A stretch of DNA of 64,000 bases, taken from NCBI RefSeq assembly GCF_900343025.1, contig NZ_OUND01000005.1, positions 186,001 through 250,000 on the forward strand. Reading direction: 5' to 3'. A program made the translations under genes and the position numbers. The notes beneath the pieces are model-generated. The model saw only the letters and a program-made list of their open reading frames with translations, was not told the origin of the DNA and did not search any database. The DNA comes from Arsenophonus endosymbiont of Aleurodicus floccissimus. GTDB taxonomy: Bacteria; Pseudomonadota; Gammaproteobacteria; Enterobacterales; Enterobacteriaceae. Shown piece after piece: positions 52,899 through 64,000 of this stretch; position 1 is the stretch's first letter, and each line of letters opens with the position of its first letter.

Positions 52899-54458
52899 TT
52901 GATCCCGAATGTATTAAAAGCGCTATCATGGTTAGAGGCACGCCCCAATATTTCACATGGTCTTCGTCGAGGTATTGAACGTGAAACACTGAGAATTACG
53001 CGAACTGGCGGATTGGCTAAGTCTCCGCATCCTGATAGCTTAGGGAAAGCGTTAACTCATCCATGGATCACGACTGACTTTGCTGAAGCTTTGTTGGAAT
53101 TCATCACCTCAGTTGATAATAATATTGGGCACGTTCTGGCATTTTTAAGAGATTTACATCGTTATACAGCACGTCATCTTGATCATGAATTGATGTGGCC
53201 ATTAAGTATGCCTTGTTTTATAGAGCGCCAAGATAATATTAAACTGGCTCAATATGGTGTTTCTAATATTGGTCGTTTTAAAACTTTATATCGGGAAGGA
53301 TTAAAGAATCGTTATGGGGCGTTAATGCAAACAATTGCAGGGATCCATTATAATTTTTCTTTACCGATTGAATTCTGGCAAGCGTTGGTTGGTGTTAAGG
53401 ATGCTGAAAGTGGTAAGGATGAAATTTCTGCTGGTTACTTTCGACTGATCCGTAATTATTACCGCTTTGGTTGGGTTATCCCCTATTTATTTGGCGCCTC
53501 GCCTGCAATTTGTGGTTCTTTTTTGCATGGAAATGCTAGGCATCTTCCTTTTGAGAAGACAGCTAAAGGAACCTATTATCTCCCTTATGCTACATCGCTA
53601 CGAATGAGTGATTTGGGATATACCAATAAATCTCAAAGTGATCTGAAAATCACCTTTAATGATCTAACGACTTATGTTACTGGTCTTAAGCAAGCAATAA
53701 AACAGCCTTCACCCGAGTTTACAAAATTAGGTATATACAATAAAGATGGTAAACATTTGCAGCTGAATACCAATATTTTACAAATTGAAAATGAGTTATA
53801 TGCTCCGATTCGACCCAAACGAGTGCTTATTGGTGATGAGTCTCCATCCGATGCACTGTTAAACAGAGGAATCGAATATATTGAAGTTAGAGCTTTGGAT
53901 ATTAACCCATTTACTGCCATTGGTATTGATGAAGCGCAGATCCATTTTCTTGATCTCTTTTTAATCTGGTGTGTATTAGCGGATGCGCCCGTGATGGATG
54001 AAAGAGAATTAAATTGTTGTCGCATGAATTGGAATCGAGTGATCCTTGAAGGTCGTAAACCTGAACAAATAATCGGTGTGGGTTGTGGTGAATCAATGAG
54101 ACCTTTAAAAGAGGTAGGGCAGATATTATTTGATGATTTAATTAGAGTTGCTGATGTGTTAGATGTTAGTGGTAATACGCGATATCGTGAAATTTGTTCT
54201 CAATTGATAGCAATGTTTGAAAATCCAGATCTTACTTATTCTGGCCAAATATTATCCCCGATGATTGAACAAAGTATTAGTCAATATGGTTTGCAATTGG
54301 CCAAAAGCTATTATCAACAATTAAGCAATGAACCTTATGAAGTGATTACTGAAACTGAGTTTACTAATGTTCATCATACCTCGATTAGCAAACAGTTTGC
54401 AATTGAACAAGCGGATAAAATAAGTTTTGAGCGCTACTTAAAGACCCATATCGGGTAA
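52899..54458 (+). CDS. gshA: Glutamate-cysteine ligase
   Basis: A 519-residue enzyme joining glutamate and cysteine, the first step of glutathione synthesis. It starts with TTG (52899) and reads [15 protein letters not shown], like E. coli gshA, which also uses UUG. GAGAGG lies just upstream. Conserved parts are [47 protein letters not shown], and [16 protein letters not shown]. The frame is intact. With gshB it gives a complete pathway. A terminator follows. Confidence 0.96.
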   Translation: MIPNVLKALSWLEARPNISHGLRRGIERETLRITRTGGLAKSPHPDSLGKALTHPWITTDFAEALLEFITSVDNNIGHVLAFLRDLHRYTARHLDHELMWPLSMPCFIERQDNIKLAQYGVSNIGRFKTLYREGLKNRYGALMQTIAGIHYNFSLPIEFWQALVGVKDAESGKDEISAGYFRLIRNYYRFGWVIPYLFGASPAICGSFLHGNARHLPFEKTAKGTYYLPYATSLRMSDLGYTNKSQSDLKITFNDLTTYVTGLKQAIKQPSPEFTKLGIYNKDGKHLQLNTNILQIENELYAPIRPKRVLIGDESPSDALLNRGIEYIEVRALDINPFTAIGIDEAQIHFLDLFLIWCVLADAPVMDERELNCCRMNWNRVILEGRKPEQIIGVGCGESMRPLKEVGQILFDDLIRVADVLDVSGNTRYREICSQLIAMFENPDLTYSGQILSPMIEQSISQYGLQLAKSYYQQLSNEPYEVITETEFTNVHHTSISKQFAIEQADKISFERYLKTHIG

Positions 54459-54470
54459 AAATAAAAGAAA

Positions 54471-54490
54471 TGGCCACTTTGAAGTGGCCA
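54471..54490 (+). terminator. Hairpin after gshA
   Basis: A perfect 9-bp stem TGGCCACTT/AAGTGGCCA with a 2-nt loop (more realistically a 4-nt loop) lies 13 bp after the gshA stop, with an AT-rich tail. Confidence 0.7.
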
Positions 54491-54614
54491 AAATAAAATC
54501 TCTTAGAGAAATAGGATGATAACAATTTTTTCTCGTCTTGCTAAAGTAAGAGTTGCGATATGAAAGGAAGTTCCATTTATTTTGTAAAAAATTAATTTTT
54601 TGGAGATCACAGTA

Positions 54615-55097
54615 ATGCTATTACTTGATAGTTTTATGGTTGATCATACCCTGATGAAAGCACCTGCTGTGCGTATTGCTAAAACGATGAAGACTCCTCG
54701 TGGTGATGCAATCACGGTATTTGATCTTCGTTTTTGTGTGCCAAACAGCTATTAACGGAGAAAGGTATCCATACATTAGAACATTTATTTGCCGGTTTTA
54801 TGCGTGATCACCTCAATAGTAGTAATGTAGAGATTATTGATATTTCACCGATGGGGTGTCATACAGGATTTATATGAGTCTAATCGGCCAGCCTAATGAA
54901 CAATCTGTTGCTAATGCCTGGAAAATGGCCATGCAAGATGTACTTAAAGTCACGGCTCAGAATCAAATACCTGAGTTAAATAAATATCAGTGTGGTACTT
55001 ATGAAATGCACTCTTTAGTTGAAGCTCAGCAAATTGCTCGCAATGTGATTGAAAGTGGGCATTGTGGTTAATAAAAATAACGAACTAATGTTATAGA
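54615..55097 (+). pseudogene. luxS: S-ribosylhomocysteine lyase (broken)
   Basis: The gene opens [23 protein letters not shown], then [16 protein letters not shown] frameshift near 54755 moves it to [17 protein letters not shown], with the HTLEH metal site. Another near 54873 (FI to [10 protein letters not shown]) and one near 55057 follow. The terminal residues NKNNELML fall in a third frame. LuxS makes the AI-2 precursor and recycles S-ribosylhomocysteine. Three indels argue for genuine loss. Confidence 0.92.
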
Positions 55098-55145
55098 AAG
55101 AAAAGTTAACACAATTATCATCATAAAATAGCCTATAAAAAGCGG

Positions 55146-56452
55146 CTAAAATGATAGCCAGGATGGTTTTTGTTCTATCGTAAAAGGCAGCTCAATCGGC
55201 ATTGCTTTAACTTGTTTAATCATGTTGCTATTGATAGCTAATACTATAAAACGGTACTTACCTATTAGGATTTCAGTATTTAGCATTGGAATGTCACCTA
55301 GCTCTTCTAATAACAGATCATTGATAGTTCTGGCGCCGTCAATTGGTAAGTGCCAATCAAAAGCTTTATTGATTTCTTGTATATTAGCGGTACCATCAAA
55401 TTCATACAGAACCATCGGTTTGTGGTAAAGCTTCCTCGGCTAAACCGGGAGACATTGAGGTAGTAAAATCACCAACAATTTCTTCAAGAATATCTTCTAC
55501 CGTTACCAGCTCTTGAATATCAGCATATTCATCAATAATAATACCTACTTTTTCATTATTACGTTGAAATTTTATTAGCTGTGTATTTAATGGCGTACTC
55601 TCTGGAATAAAATAAATTTTATCCGCAGCTCTGATTAGATTTTGCTTGTTAAATTCTTTCTTTTCGACCATTATTCGATAGGCTTCACGAACACGTAGCA
55701 TGCCGATAATATCATCAAGGGTATCTCGGTAAAGAACAATTCGACCGTCTGGTGAATGAGTTAATTGGCGGATAATCGATTTCCATTCGGTATTAACGTC
55801 GATCCCAACGATTTCATTACGGGGAACCATAATGTCGCCTACAGTAACTTTTTCTAAATCTAAGATTGATATCAACATATCCTGATTACGGCGAGAAAGT
55901 TTACTTTTGGATTCATTAACAATCGTACGCAATTCATCTTTGCTAATCCCATCGCTGTTAATAATGGGTGATTTAATACCAAAGAAACGCATGAACATAA
56001 GGGTGATGGTGTTAAATAACCAAACAATGGGTACAATTTCTGTAGCGGTTTAAGCGGAAGACTGCTAGGAAAAGCCACTTTTTCTGGATAGAGTAGAGTG
56101 CCGCCATTGTCTTTGGTAGCACTTCAGCAAAAACCAGGATCACAAAAGTTAAGATACCAGTAGCGATGGCAACACCGACATCACCATAAAGTCTCCTACC
56201 AACAATGGTTGCTAACGATGAGGCCAATATATTAATTACATTATTACCAATCAAAATAAGACTGATTAGGCGATCTGGTTGTTTTAATAGTGATTCAACG
56301 CGACGAGCAGCTTGATGGCCATGTTTGGCTAAATGGCGTAATCGATATCGATTAAGGGTCATCATTCCTGTTTCTGAGGCAGAAAAATAGGCTGATAAGA
56401 TAATCATGACAATAAGTATGATGATTAAAGTACTTGTTGAGATCTACTCCAA
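55146..56452 (-). pseudogene. corB: CNNM/CBS-domain transporter-like protein CorB/YfjD (broken)
   Basis: From a TTG at 56452 an in-frame TAG occurs at codon 3. The DUF21 membrane domain then reads ILSAYFSASETGMMTLNRYRLRHLAKHG, LISLILIGNNVINILAS, and FVILVFAEVLPKTMAALY. Frameshifts near 56085 and 56000 lead to the CBS-pair region (KDELRTIVNESKSKLSRRNQDML, IMVPRNEIVGID, LVTVEDILEEIVGDFTTSMSP). Another near 55415 precedes the CorC-like C-terminal domain (DGTANIQEINKAFDWHLP). The family is linked to Mg/Co resistance. It lies next to ypjD, as in E. coli. Confidence 0.9.
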
Positions 56453-56502
56453 GGTAAAATTCCTATGTTGTTCATTAGTTAATCATAAAATAGTCTAAAA
56501 AA

Positions 56503-57289
56503 TTAAATGACGATTACATGCTGTAGTAATCGATTACCAAAAAAAGCCAATGTTAAAATAAATGCGCCAATCAGATTAAAAACAATCACCCTTCTACCGC
56601 ACCATCCGTGATGAAAGTGACCCCATAACAAAATAATGTAAATAACCCAAGCACAAATAGATAAAATAGCTTTATGGATGTTTTCTTTATTAAAAATATT
56701 ATCCATAAACATCATTCCTGTCCCGAGGGTGAGTGTCAGTAAAATAACACCAACTTGTATAATGTGGAACATTTTGCGTTCAATAACCATTAATAGTGGC
56801 ATATCAGGTGTAAATATTAATTTTATTTTTTAATTGATAGTCTAATAAAGCTAACTGTAGGGCATATAAAGCGGCAATTATCAGGGTTGCATAGCCTAAT
56901 AATGTTAGCCCGATATGAATAAAAGTCGCCACACTTGCTTCTAAGTGGGTAATAAACTCACCGTGCATAATGGTTGCTAATAGTAAGTTGATAATAGACA
57001 AACTATAAACGATTGGTAGTAGAAACCAAACGCGGCTGTTAAAGGCAACAATGGTCATAATAATACTGATTAACAAACTGACGATAGAGCCTAAGTTTAA
57101 TAAAGTTAAATTCTGACCTCCGCTAACAAAGATCAATGTTTTTAATGCGATACCATGACTTACTAGAGCAATAATCGCTGATATGAGTGTCAGCCTGGCA
57201 TAAAGTTTTTGTTTACCAGCTAAAGCTGGCATGATGAGTATCACACTCAAAAAATAGGTACTAATGGTGATAATAGCGAATACTGGCAT
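56503..57289 (-). pseudogene. ypjD: YpjD, cytochrome c assembly (CcsA/HemX-like) membrane protein, single frameshift
   Basis: The frame from ATG 57289 encodes five helices (MPVFAIITISTYFLS, GGQNLTLLNLGSIVSLLI, HGEFITHLEAS) to ALLDYQLKNK, then stops. The next frame resumes at FTPDMPLLMVIERKMFHIIQVG and runs to 56503 (LLWGHFHHGWCGRR). One extra base in an A-run near 56820-56830 accounts for this. The role in E. coli is unknown. Slippage or error could restore it. Confidence 0.88.
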
Positions 57290-57467
57290 AATATTTTATT
57301 TGTTAGCTAATTTATTAAATGTGAGTTAGTTAGTATAGCGTTTGCCAGCATTGTCTCCAACAGTTGTTCATTATTCTTATGAAACTCGATGCAGAGATTG
57401 AATTATCATCGTGTTATAATAAAAATTAACTGACAGCAGATCCCTTTAACAGAATTGAGTTAAGTAC

Positions 57468-58829
57468 ATGTTTGATAATTTAACTGACAGACTTTCGCGT
57501 ACATTGCGCAATATTAGTGGCCGTGGAAGATTGACTGATGGTAATATTAAAGAAACTTTACGTGAAGTTCGCATGGCATTATTAGAAGCTGATGTTGCTT
57601 TGCCAGTCGTACGCGAATTTATTCAATCGGTAAAAGAAAGTGCAGTAGGTCAAGATGTCAATAAAAGCCTAACACCGGGCCAAGAATTCGTTAAAATTGT
57701 GCAAAATGAGCTCATTAAAGCGATGGGCGAGGAGAACAGTGCTTTAAATTTAGCCGTACAACCTCCCGCAGTTATTCTTATGGCTGGCTTGCAAGGTGCG
57801 GGTAAAACTACCACTGTGGCTAAATTAGGCAAATTATTAAAAGAAAAACAGAAGAAAAAAGTTTTAGTGGTTTCTGCTGATATTTATCGTCCTGCGGCTA
57901 TAAAGCAATTAGAAACACTCACTCAAACAGTAGGGATTGATTTTTTTCCATCAACTGCCAGCGAGAAACCCGTTGAAATTGCGACTAATGCGCTACAACA
58001 TGCAAAATTAAAATTTTACGATGTGCTAATCATCGATACCGCTGGCCGTCTGCATGTTGATGAAGTCATGATGGAAGAAATTCAGGCAATCCATAGTACT
58101 ATTAATCCAATTGAAACCTTATTTATCGTTGATGCGATGACCGGGCAAGATGCCGCTAACACTGCTAAGTCTTTTAATGAAACGTTACCATTGACCGGTA
58201 TTATATTAACGAAAATTGATGGTGATGCTCGTGGTGGTGCCGCATTATCAATCCGCCATATTACGGGTAAACCGATTAAATTTTCGGGTATAGGCGAGAA
58301 AATTGATGGCTTAGAGCCTTTTTATCCTGACAGGATTGCCTCTCGTATCCTTGGTATGGGAGATGTCTTATCACTGATTGAAGAGATAGAAAGCAAAGTT
58401 GACCGTGAAAAGGCCGAGAAGCTTGCTAATAAACTTAAAAAAGGGAATAGTTTTGATTTAAATGATTTTCTTGAGCAGCTTAAACAGATGCGAAATATGG
58501 GCGGTATAGCGAGTATGTTAAGTAAAATGCCAGGCATATCCCAAGTTCCTGATGCGGTTAAGTCACAAATGGATGATAAAGTGTTAGTTAGAATGGAAGC
58601 GATTATTAGCTCGATGACCACTAAAGAACGACAAAAACCAGAGATTATTAAGGGATCACGCAAGCGGCGGATTGCAGCCGGTTCTGGCACACAGGTACAG
58701 GATGTTAACCGACTACTTAAACAGTTTGATGATATGCACCGCATGATGAAGAAAATGAAAAAAGGCGGGTTAGCTAAGATGATGCGTGGGATGAAAGGGA
58801 TGATGCCACCGGGTTTCCCTGGCGATTAA
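57468..58829 (+). CDS. ffh: Signal recognition particle protein Ffh
   Basis: A 453-residue SRP54 GTPase that, with 4.5S RNA, targets nascent membrane proteins to FtsY and SecYEG. The N domain is followed by the G domain with [15 protein letters not shown] (P-loop), [40 protein letters not shown], and the M domain rich in Met and Lys ([26 protein letters not shown]). The length equals E. coli. Intact, divergent from ypjD. Confidence 0.97.
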   Translation: MFDNLTDRLSRTLRNISGRGRLTDGNIKETLREVRMALLEADVALPVVREFIQSVKESAVGQDVNKSLTPGQEFVKIVQNELIKAMGEENSALNLAVQPPAVILMAGLQGAGKTTTVAKLGKLLKEKQKKKVLVVSADIYRPAAIKQLETLTQTVGIDFFPSTASEKPVEIATNALQHAKLKFYDVLIIDTAGRLHVDEVMMEEIQAIHSTINPIETLFIVDAMTGQDAANTAKSFNETLPLTGIILTKIDGDARGGAALSIRHITGKPIKFSGIGEKIDGLEPFYPDRIASRILGMGDVLSLIEEIESKVDREKAEKLANKLKKGNSFDLNDFLEQLKQMRNMGGIASMLSKMPGISQVPDAVKSQMDDKVLVRMEAIISSMTTKERQKPEIIKGSRKRRIAAGSGTQVQDVNRLLKQFDDMHRMMKKMKKGGLAKMMRGMKGMMPPGFPGD

Positions 58830-58908
58830 CAACCAGGCATTAAATAAACGATTCGTACTTTTGATCGCTTTTTATCTTAAAAAGAGTAAAATATTGGGGC
58901 TTTTATAT

Positions 58909-58950
58909 ACAACCAGACTCTATTCCTCGATAGGGGCTCTGGTTGTTTTG
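58909..58950 (+). terminator. Terminator between ffh and rpsP
   Basis: The arms ACAACCAGA and TCTGGTTGT flank a 20-nt loop and are followed by TTTGTT, 80 bp after the ffh stop and about 20 bp before rpsP. It may act as a terminator or as an attenuator in the rpsP leader. Confidence 0.7.
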
Positions 58951-58968
58951 TTAACTAATGAGGATGTT

Positions 58969-59217
58969 ATGGTAACAATTCGTTTAGCTCGTGGTGGTGC
59001 AAAGAGGCGTCCGTTTTATCAAATCGTTGTCACAGATAGCCGTAATGCACGTGATGGTCGCTTTATTGAGCGTATAGGCTTTTTTAACCCTATCGCATCA
59101 GGTAATGCGGAAGAGTTGCGTCTAGATTTAGATCGTGTTGAACATTGGGTTGGTTTGGGTGCATCAGTTTCTGATCGTGTTTCGGCGTTGATCAAGCAAG
59201 CAAAAAAAGCAGCTTAA
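58969..59217 (+). CDS. rpsP: 30S ribosomal protein S16
   Basis: An 82-residue protein starting [25 protein letters not shown] and containing [14 protein letters not shown], as in all bacterial S16. The start at 58969 is preceded by GAGG. The long upstream extension in this frame is spurious. It is the first gene of the conserved rpsP-rimM-trmD-rplS operon. Intact. Confidence 0.97.
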   Translation: MVTIRLARGGAKRRPFYQIVVTDSRNARDGRFIERIGFFNPIASGNAEELRLDLDRVEHWVGLGASVSDRVSALIKQAKKAA

Positions 59218-59226
59218 TTTACTACG

Positions 59227-59781
59227 GTGGTGGTGAGCAAAGAGGTTTGCCTTAAGATCCCTGTTAATCCTATTGTGTTAGGAAAATTAGGCTCTGCGCA
59301 TGGCATTCGTGGTTGGCTCAGAGTTTTTTCATCCACCGAATATGCCGAAGATATTTTTGAGTATCAGCCTTGGTTTATTCAACGTTCAGTTCAGTGGCAA
59401 CGACTGGAATTAGAAGGTTGGAAACATCATAACCAAGATATTATCATCAAAATAAAGCATATTGATGATAGAAGTTCTGCTAATTCAATGGTTAATTGCG
59501 AAATTATCGTCGATTCAGCACAACTACCTATACTTGAAGGTAATGAGTATTATTGGAAGGATCTGATTGGTTGCCAGGTCATAACTACTAAAGGTTATAG
59601 TTTAGGCTATGTTCAGGATTTAATGGAAACAGGCTCAAATGATGTACTGGTAATTAAGGCAAATCTGAAAGATGCATTCGGTATTAAAGAACGGCTAATA
59701 CCGTTTCTTGATGAACAGGTGATCAAAAACGTTGATCTTACTACTAAGACAATTGAAGTAGATTGGGATCCTGGATTTTAA
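59227..59781 (+). CDS. rimM: Ribosome maturation factor RimM
   Basis: A 16S rRNA processing factor that binds S19 in the 30S head. It reads [25 protein letters not shown] (N-terminal RimM domain), then [11 protein letters not shown], and the PRC-barrel with [30 protein letters not shown] and EVDWDPGF. Three tandem GTG codons (59227, 59230, 59233) are possible starts. Homologues begin MSK, so 59233 is most likely. It lies 9-15 bp after rpsP. Intact. Confidence 0.95.
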   Translation: MVVSKEVCLKIPVNPIVLGKLGSAHGIRGWLRVFSSTEYAEDIFEYQPWFIQRSVQWQRLELEGWKHHNQDIIIKIKHIDDRSSANSMVNCEIIVDSAQLPILEGNEYYWKDLIGCQVITTKGYSLGYVQDLMETGSNDVLVIKANLKDAFGIKERLIPFLDEQVIKNVDLTTKTIEVDWDPGF

Positions 59782-59818
59782 ACGTCGATTGAAGGTTTTA
59801 TGAGTGGAACGCAAGATG

Positions 59819-60574
59819 ATGTGGATTGGGATTATTAGCCTGTTTCCAGAAATGTTTCGCACAATAACAGAGTATGGAGTGATAGGTCGTGCAGTAAAAA
59901 ATGGCCTATTGAATATACAGTGTTGGGATCCGCGAGATTATACTCACGACAGGCACCGCACTGTAGATGATCACCCTTATGGCGGTGGTCCAGGTATGTT
60001 GATGATGGTAAAACCTCTTAGAGATGCCATTCATGCAGCAAAATCTGAGATCGGTGAAGATGCTAAAGTAATTTATCTTTCACCGCAGGGACGCAAACTT
60101 AATCAGCAAGGTGTTTGCCAATTGACGGCAAATAAAAAGCTTATTTTAGTTTGTGGTCGATATGAAGGTATTGATGAACGGATCATTGAAACCGAAATTG
60201 ATGAAGAATGGTCAGTTGGTGATTATATTCTTAGTGGAGGAGAATTACCAGCAATGGTAATGATCGATTCAATTTCCCGGTTTATTCCTGGTGTATTAGG
60301 GCATCATGCATCAGCGGAAGAAGATTCTTTCATGACTGGGTTACTTGATTGTCCTCACTATACCCGTCCTGAGGTGTTAGAAGGCATGGAAGTTCCGAGT
60401 GTCTTATTGTCTGGCAACCATGCTGAAATAGAGCGTTGGAGAAGAAAACAGTCACTAGGCCGAACTTGGCTTAGAAGACCTGAACTTCTAACAAGCCTAG
60501 CTCTGACTGACGAGCAGAGAATGTTGTTGGCAGAATTCCAACAGGAATATGAAGAACAGCAACGTATTAATTGA
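59819..60574 (+). CDS. trmD: tRNA (guanine-N1)-methyltransferase TrmD
   Basis: A SPOUT-family enzyme making m1G37, which prevents +1 frameshifting. Starting [21 protein letters not shown] at 59819, it shows [27 protein letters not shown], the knot motif [13 protein letters not shown] and [15 protein letters not shown], and [14 protein letters not shown] 59816 and GTG 59804 in the same frame are alternatives. About 250 residues, as in E. coli. Intact. Confidence 0.96.
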   Translation: MWIGIISLFPEMFRTITEYGVIGRAVKNGLLNIQCWDPRDYTHDRHRTVDDHPYGGGPGMLMMVKPLRDAIHAAKSEIGEDAKVIYLSPQGRKLNQQGVCQLTANKKLILVCGRYEGIDERIIETEIDEEWSVGDYILSGGELPAMVMIDSISRFIPGVLGHHASAEEDSFMTGLLDCPHYTRPEVLEGMEVPSVLLSGNHAEIERWRRKQSLGRTWLRRPELLTSLALTDEQRMLLAEFQQEYEEQQRIN

Positions 60575-60614
60575 GAATTGTATCAAACTGTCTTGTATAT
60601 ATCAGTTTACCTAG

Positions 60615-60983
<369 letters not shown>

Positions 60984-61012
60984 TTCGCTTTTCGCTTCAT
61001 CCTGCAAATCTT

Positions 61013-61041
61013 AAAAGCTCGCAATTTTTGCGAGCTTTTTT
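61013..61041 (+). terminator. Rho-independent terminator of the rpsP-rplS operon
   Basis: An AAAAGCTCGCAA stem with its complement, a short T-rich loop and a run of six T, 30 bp after the rplS stop. Confidence 0.93.
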
Positions 61042-61167
61042 ATTACCTATTTTCAGCTTATTGCATTATTCGTTGTTATTTTTATTAAATCTTTTGTGTA
61101 ATTTTTTATAAACGGGAAAATATTTCTCTTTATTTTAGGCGTAAATTTTTTTTATTTTCATTTGATT

Positions 61168-62066
<899 letters not shown>

Positions 62067-62080
62067 TTCAAGGTAAATTG

Positions 62081-63206
62081 ATGTCAGCAGAATTATTACA
62101 ATTACGTCAACAAATTGATGAAATCGATAAATCATTACTAGCTTTATTAGCAAAAAGAATGCAATTAGTGACGGCAGTTGGTGAAGTAAAAAGCCAAAAC
62201 AAGGGTTACCTATCTATGTGCCAGAGCTTGAGGCTTCAATCTTGGAGGCGCGTCGCAAAGAAGCGGAAAAAATAGGTATTGCCCCTGATCTGATTGAAGA
62301 TATCTTACGTCGCATTATGCGAGAATCTTACCTACATGAAAATAATCAAGGATTTAAAAAATTAAATGCTGATTTAGGACCGATTATCATTGTAGGTGGC
62401 CAAGGTCGGATGGGAAAATTATTTAGTCGTTTATTTAGACTTTCGGGCTATGAAGTTTATAGTTTGAGCGAACAAGATTGGCATAGAGCTGATGAATTAT
62501 TGGCTAATCCGGCGGTAGTAATGATTAGTGTTCTCATCCACTCAACGCTAGAAGTTATCCATAGATTGCCGAAATTGTCTGAAGATACTTTATTGATGGA
62601 TATCTTTTCTATTAAGCAGCAACCGCTTGAAGCTATGTTATCAGCGCATAATGGGCCTGTTGTTAGCTTACATCTCATGTTTGGCTCAGATGTAAATAGT
62701 ATTGCTAAACATGTTATTATTTATTGTGAAGGGAGAAATTCACAAGCATACCAATGGTTATTAGAACAATTGACTGTTTGGGGAGCGAGATTACATAAAA
62801 TTAATGCTGTAGAACATGATAAATGTATGGGATTTATCCAGACACTTCGTCATTTTTCTACTTTTGCTTATGGACAATATTTATCAGAACAAAAAGTCGA
62901 TCTGCAACAATTGTTAACCCTTTCATCGCCTATTTATCGATTAGAGTTAGCACAATGGTTGGACGTCTGTTTGCTCAGGATCCACAGCTTTATGCAGATA
63001 TTATTATGGCATCCAATCAAGAGATTGATTTAATTGCTAAATATTACCAAAGCTTTGGTCATTCTGTTGCATTGCTTAAAGAGAAAGATAAGGAAGAGTT
63101 TATTTCTCAATTTGATAGAATTAGCTAATGGTTTGGTCAAGATGCTAAACGATTCATGCAAGAAAGTAATACCTTATTACAACAAGCTAATGATATTAGC
63201 TGTTAA
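62081..63206 (+). pseudogene. tyrA: Chorismate mutase/prephenate dehydrogenase (T-protein), broken
   Basis: The chorismate mutase start LLQLRQQIDEIDKSLLALLAKRM is followed by a frameshift near 62205 (VPELEASILEARRKEAE is in the next frame). The NAD-binding region IIIVGGQGRMGKLFSRLF, then VVSLHLMFGSD (HPMFG in active enzymes) and MGFIQTLRHFSTFAYG follow. Frameshifts near 62950 and an in-frame TAA near 63126 (in ISxWFGQDAKRFMQESNTLL) finish it. The natural stop is 63206. Tyrosine synthesis from prephenate is presumably lost here. Confidence 0.93.
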
Positions 63207-63229
63207 TTTATTGTTACTAATACTTTTTT

Positions 63230-63256
63230 AAAAACCGGTTATACAACCGGTTTTTT
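63230..63256. terminator. Bidirectional terminator between tyrA and pheA
   Basis: AAAAACCGGTT/AACCGGTTTTT forms an 11-bp stem with a 4-nt loop. It has A-runs and T-runs on both sides and lies between the convergent tyrA and pheA genes; it overlaps the pheA stop by two bases. Confidence 0.9.
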
Positions 63257-64000
63257 AGTTAGCAACATCGGTAGATGCTAAATTATCAGCTGGATAGCAG
63301 CCTAAAATTTTTATTGAGCGTGTCATTGCAGTTAACTTTTCTAAAGCATGTTGCATATCTAATGAGCGTAAGTTTGCCTGTACATCAATATAAAACATTT
63401 CTTCCCATGGTTTGTTATCGCTAGGGCGAGATTCTAATTTACTCATAACAATATTATGTTCTTTCAGTACTAATAATGCATCGACTAAAGCACCGGCATG
63501 TTGGCTGGTCGCGATCAACAATGTAGTTTTAGCGGGAATTTGCTCTGATACTTGTACCGCATCACGTGCGATAACAATAAAACAGGTCATATTATTCGAT
63601 TGATTGGCTATATTATGTTCTAAAATGGTCAAGCCATATAACGCGCCGCCAATTTCACTACCCAATGCGGCCACTTTAGCTGAATTAATTTTAGCCACTT
63701 TCTGCATGGCACTGGAACTACTATCGCAATATTCAATTTTCCAATTAGGGTATTGTTGTAGAAATTGATTACATTGTTGAAATGGTTGTGGATAGCTATA
63801 TACCGTCTCAATATTTTCTAATGGTACTTTAGTTATTGCTAGTAGGCAGTGATTAATAGGTAAACGCATTTCGCCTACGATTGAAAGTAGAGTGGTTTGT
63901 AGTAAATCATATACATCATTAATTGCACCTGAACTCGAATTTTCTATAGGTAAAATGCCGTAATCAGCTTGCTTTGTCTCGACTAGAGCAAAGATATCTT
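63255..64000 (-). CDS. pheA: Chorismate mutase/prephenate dehydratase (P-protein), 5' part outside window
   Basis: The frame is open from the window edge ([22 protein letters not shown]) to TAG/TAA at 63255. The visible ~247 residues are the prephenate dehydratase domain ([24 protein letters not shown] where E. coli has QNFTRF). The regulatory ACT domain ([19 protein letters not shown] and the Phe-binding [19 protein letters not shown]) follows. In active enzymes the dehydratase motif is TRF; here TCF replaces it, so activity is not certain. The ATG at 63869 is internal and is not the start. The chorismate mutase domain is off-window. Confidence 0.93.
   Translation of the reverse strand, partial: DIFALVETKQADYGILPIENSSSGAINDVYDLLQTTLLSIVGEMRLPINHCLLAITKVPLENIETVYSYPQPFQQCNQFLQQYPNWKIEYCDSSSSAMQKVAKINSAKVAALGSEIGGALYGLTILEHNIANQSNNMTCFIVIARDAVQVSEQIPAKTTLLIATSQHAGALVDALLVLKEHNIVMSKLESRPSDNKPWEEMFYIDVQANLRSLDMQHALEKLTAMTRSIKILGCYPADNLASTDVAN

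Noticed and set aside
58322-58744. 140-residue minus-strand frame inside ffh
   Set aside because: Antisense shadow of an intact conserved gene.

Overview
This window is an AT-rich enterobacterial chromosome segment in advanced decay. Nearly every gene is recognisable from E. coli/Morganellaceae homologues. Roughly half carry frameshifts, in-frame stops or internal deletions, and others between them are intact. The gene order (mutY-yggX-mltC; trmB-yggL; hemW-rdgB-yggT-proC-yggS; ruvX-yqgE-gshB-rsmE; gmhA-yafJ-yafK; nqrABCDEF-apbE-nqrM-dinB; pepD/gpt-frsA-crl-proBA; aas-lplT; pncC-recA-alaS-csrA-serV-argV-gshA-luxS; corB-ypjD/ffh-rpsP-rimM-trmD-rplS-aroF-tyrA/pheA) is that of Yersinia/Proteus/Providencia-type enterobacteria. 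The combination of conserved order, low GC and mass pseudogenisation suggests an insect-associated symbiont of the Arsenophonus kind. That name is an inference and was not tested by any search.

Layout. 1-2.7 kb: accessory DNA beside a tRNA-Phe gene, holding an XRE-type phage-like regulator fragment and an Rpn-family nuclease pseudogene split by a deleted group II intron. 2.9-13.9 kb: the yggX/mutY/hemW/proC/gshB block, with mltC, yggS, yqgE and rsmE broken. 14-24.7 kb: a prepilin peptidase remnant, a small secreted DUF4354-like protein, broken DsbA-like and metallo-beta-lactamase-fold genes, the broken lysR/lysA pair (lysA has a 16-copy 9-bp expansion), broken fadE, intact gmhA, and broken yafJ and yafK. 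25-35.8 kb: the Na+-translocating NADH:quinone reductase operon, with five of six structural genes broken but nqrE, apbE and nqrM intact; then broken GDPD and C45-acyltransferase genes, and dinB with its SOS box but without its catalytic core. 35.8-46.5 kb: broken pepD, frsA, crl, aroL, aas and lplT around intact gpt, proB and proA. 46.5-55.1 kb: broken pncC, recA and luxS around intact alaS, csrA, two tRNAs and gshA. 55.1-64 kb: broken corB and ypjD, the intact ffh and rpsP-rimM-trmD-rplS translation block, broken aroF and tyrA, and the 3' part of an intact pheA.

What survives hangs together: translation and protein targeting (alaS, rpsP, rplS, rimM, trmD, trmB, ffh, tRNAs), base-excision and nucleotide-pool repair (mutY, rdgB), proline synthesis (proB, proA, proC), glutathione synthesis (gshA, gshB), the first committed heptose step of LPS (gmhA), purine salvage (gpt) and csrA. 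What is lost is recombination/SOS (recA, dinB), AI-2 signalling (luxS), lysine and tyrosine end steps (lysA, tyrA, aroF, aroL), Na+-NQR respiration, fatty-acid oxidation (fadE), phospholipid recycling (aas, lplT), peptidoglycan trimming (mltC, yafK) and stationary-phase regulation (crl). Many lesions are single nonsense or homopolymer changes in otherwise well-conserved frames, so the decay looks recent. A few single-indel cases could be sequencing error.
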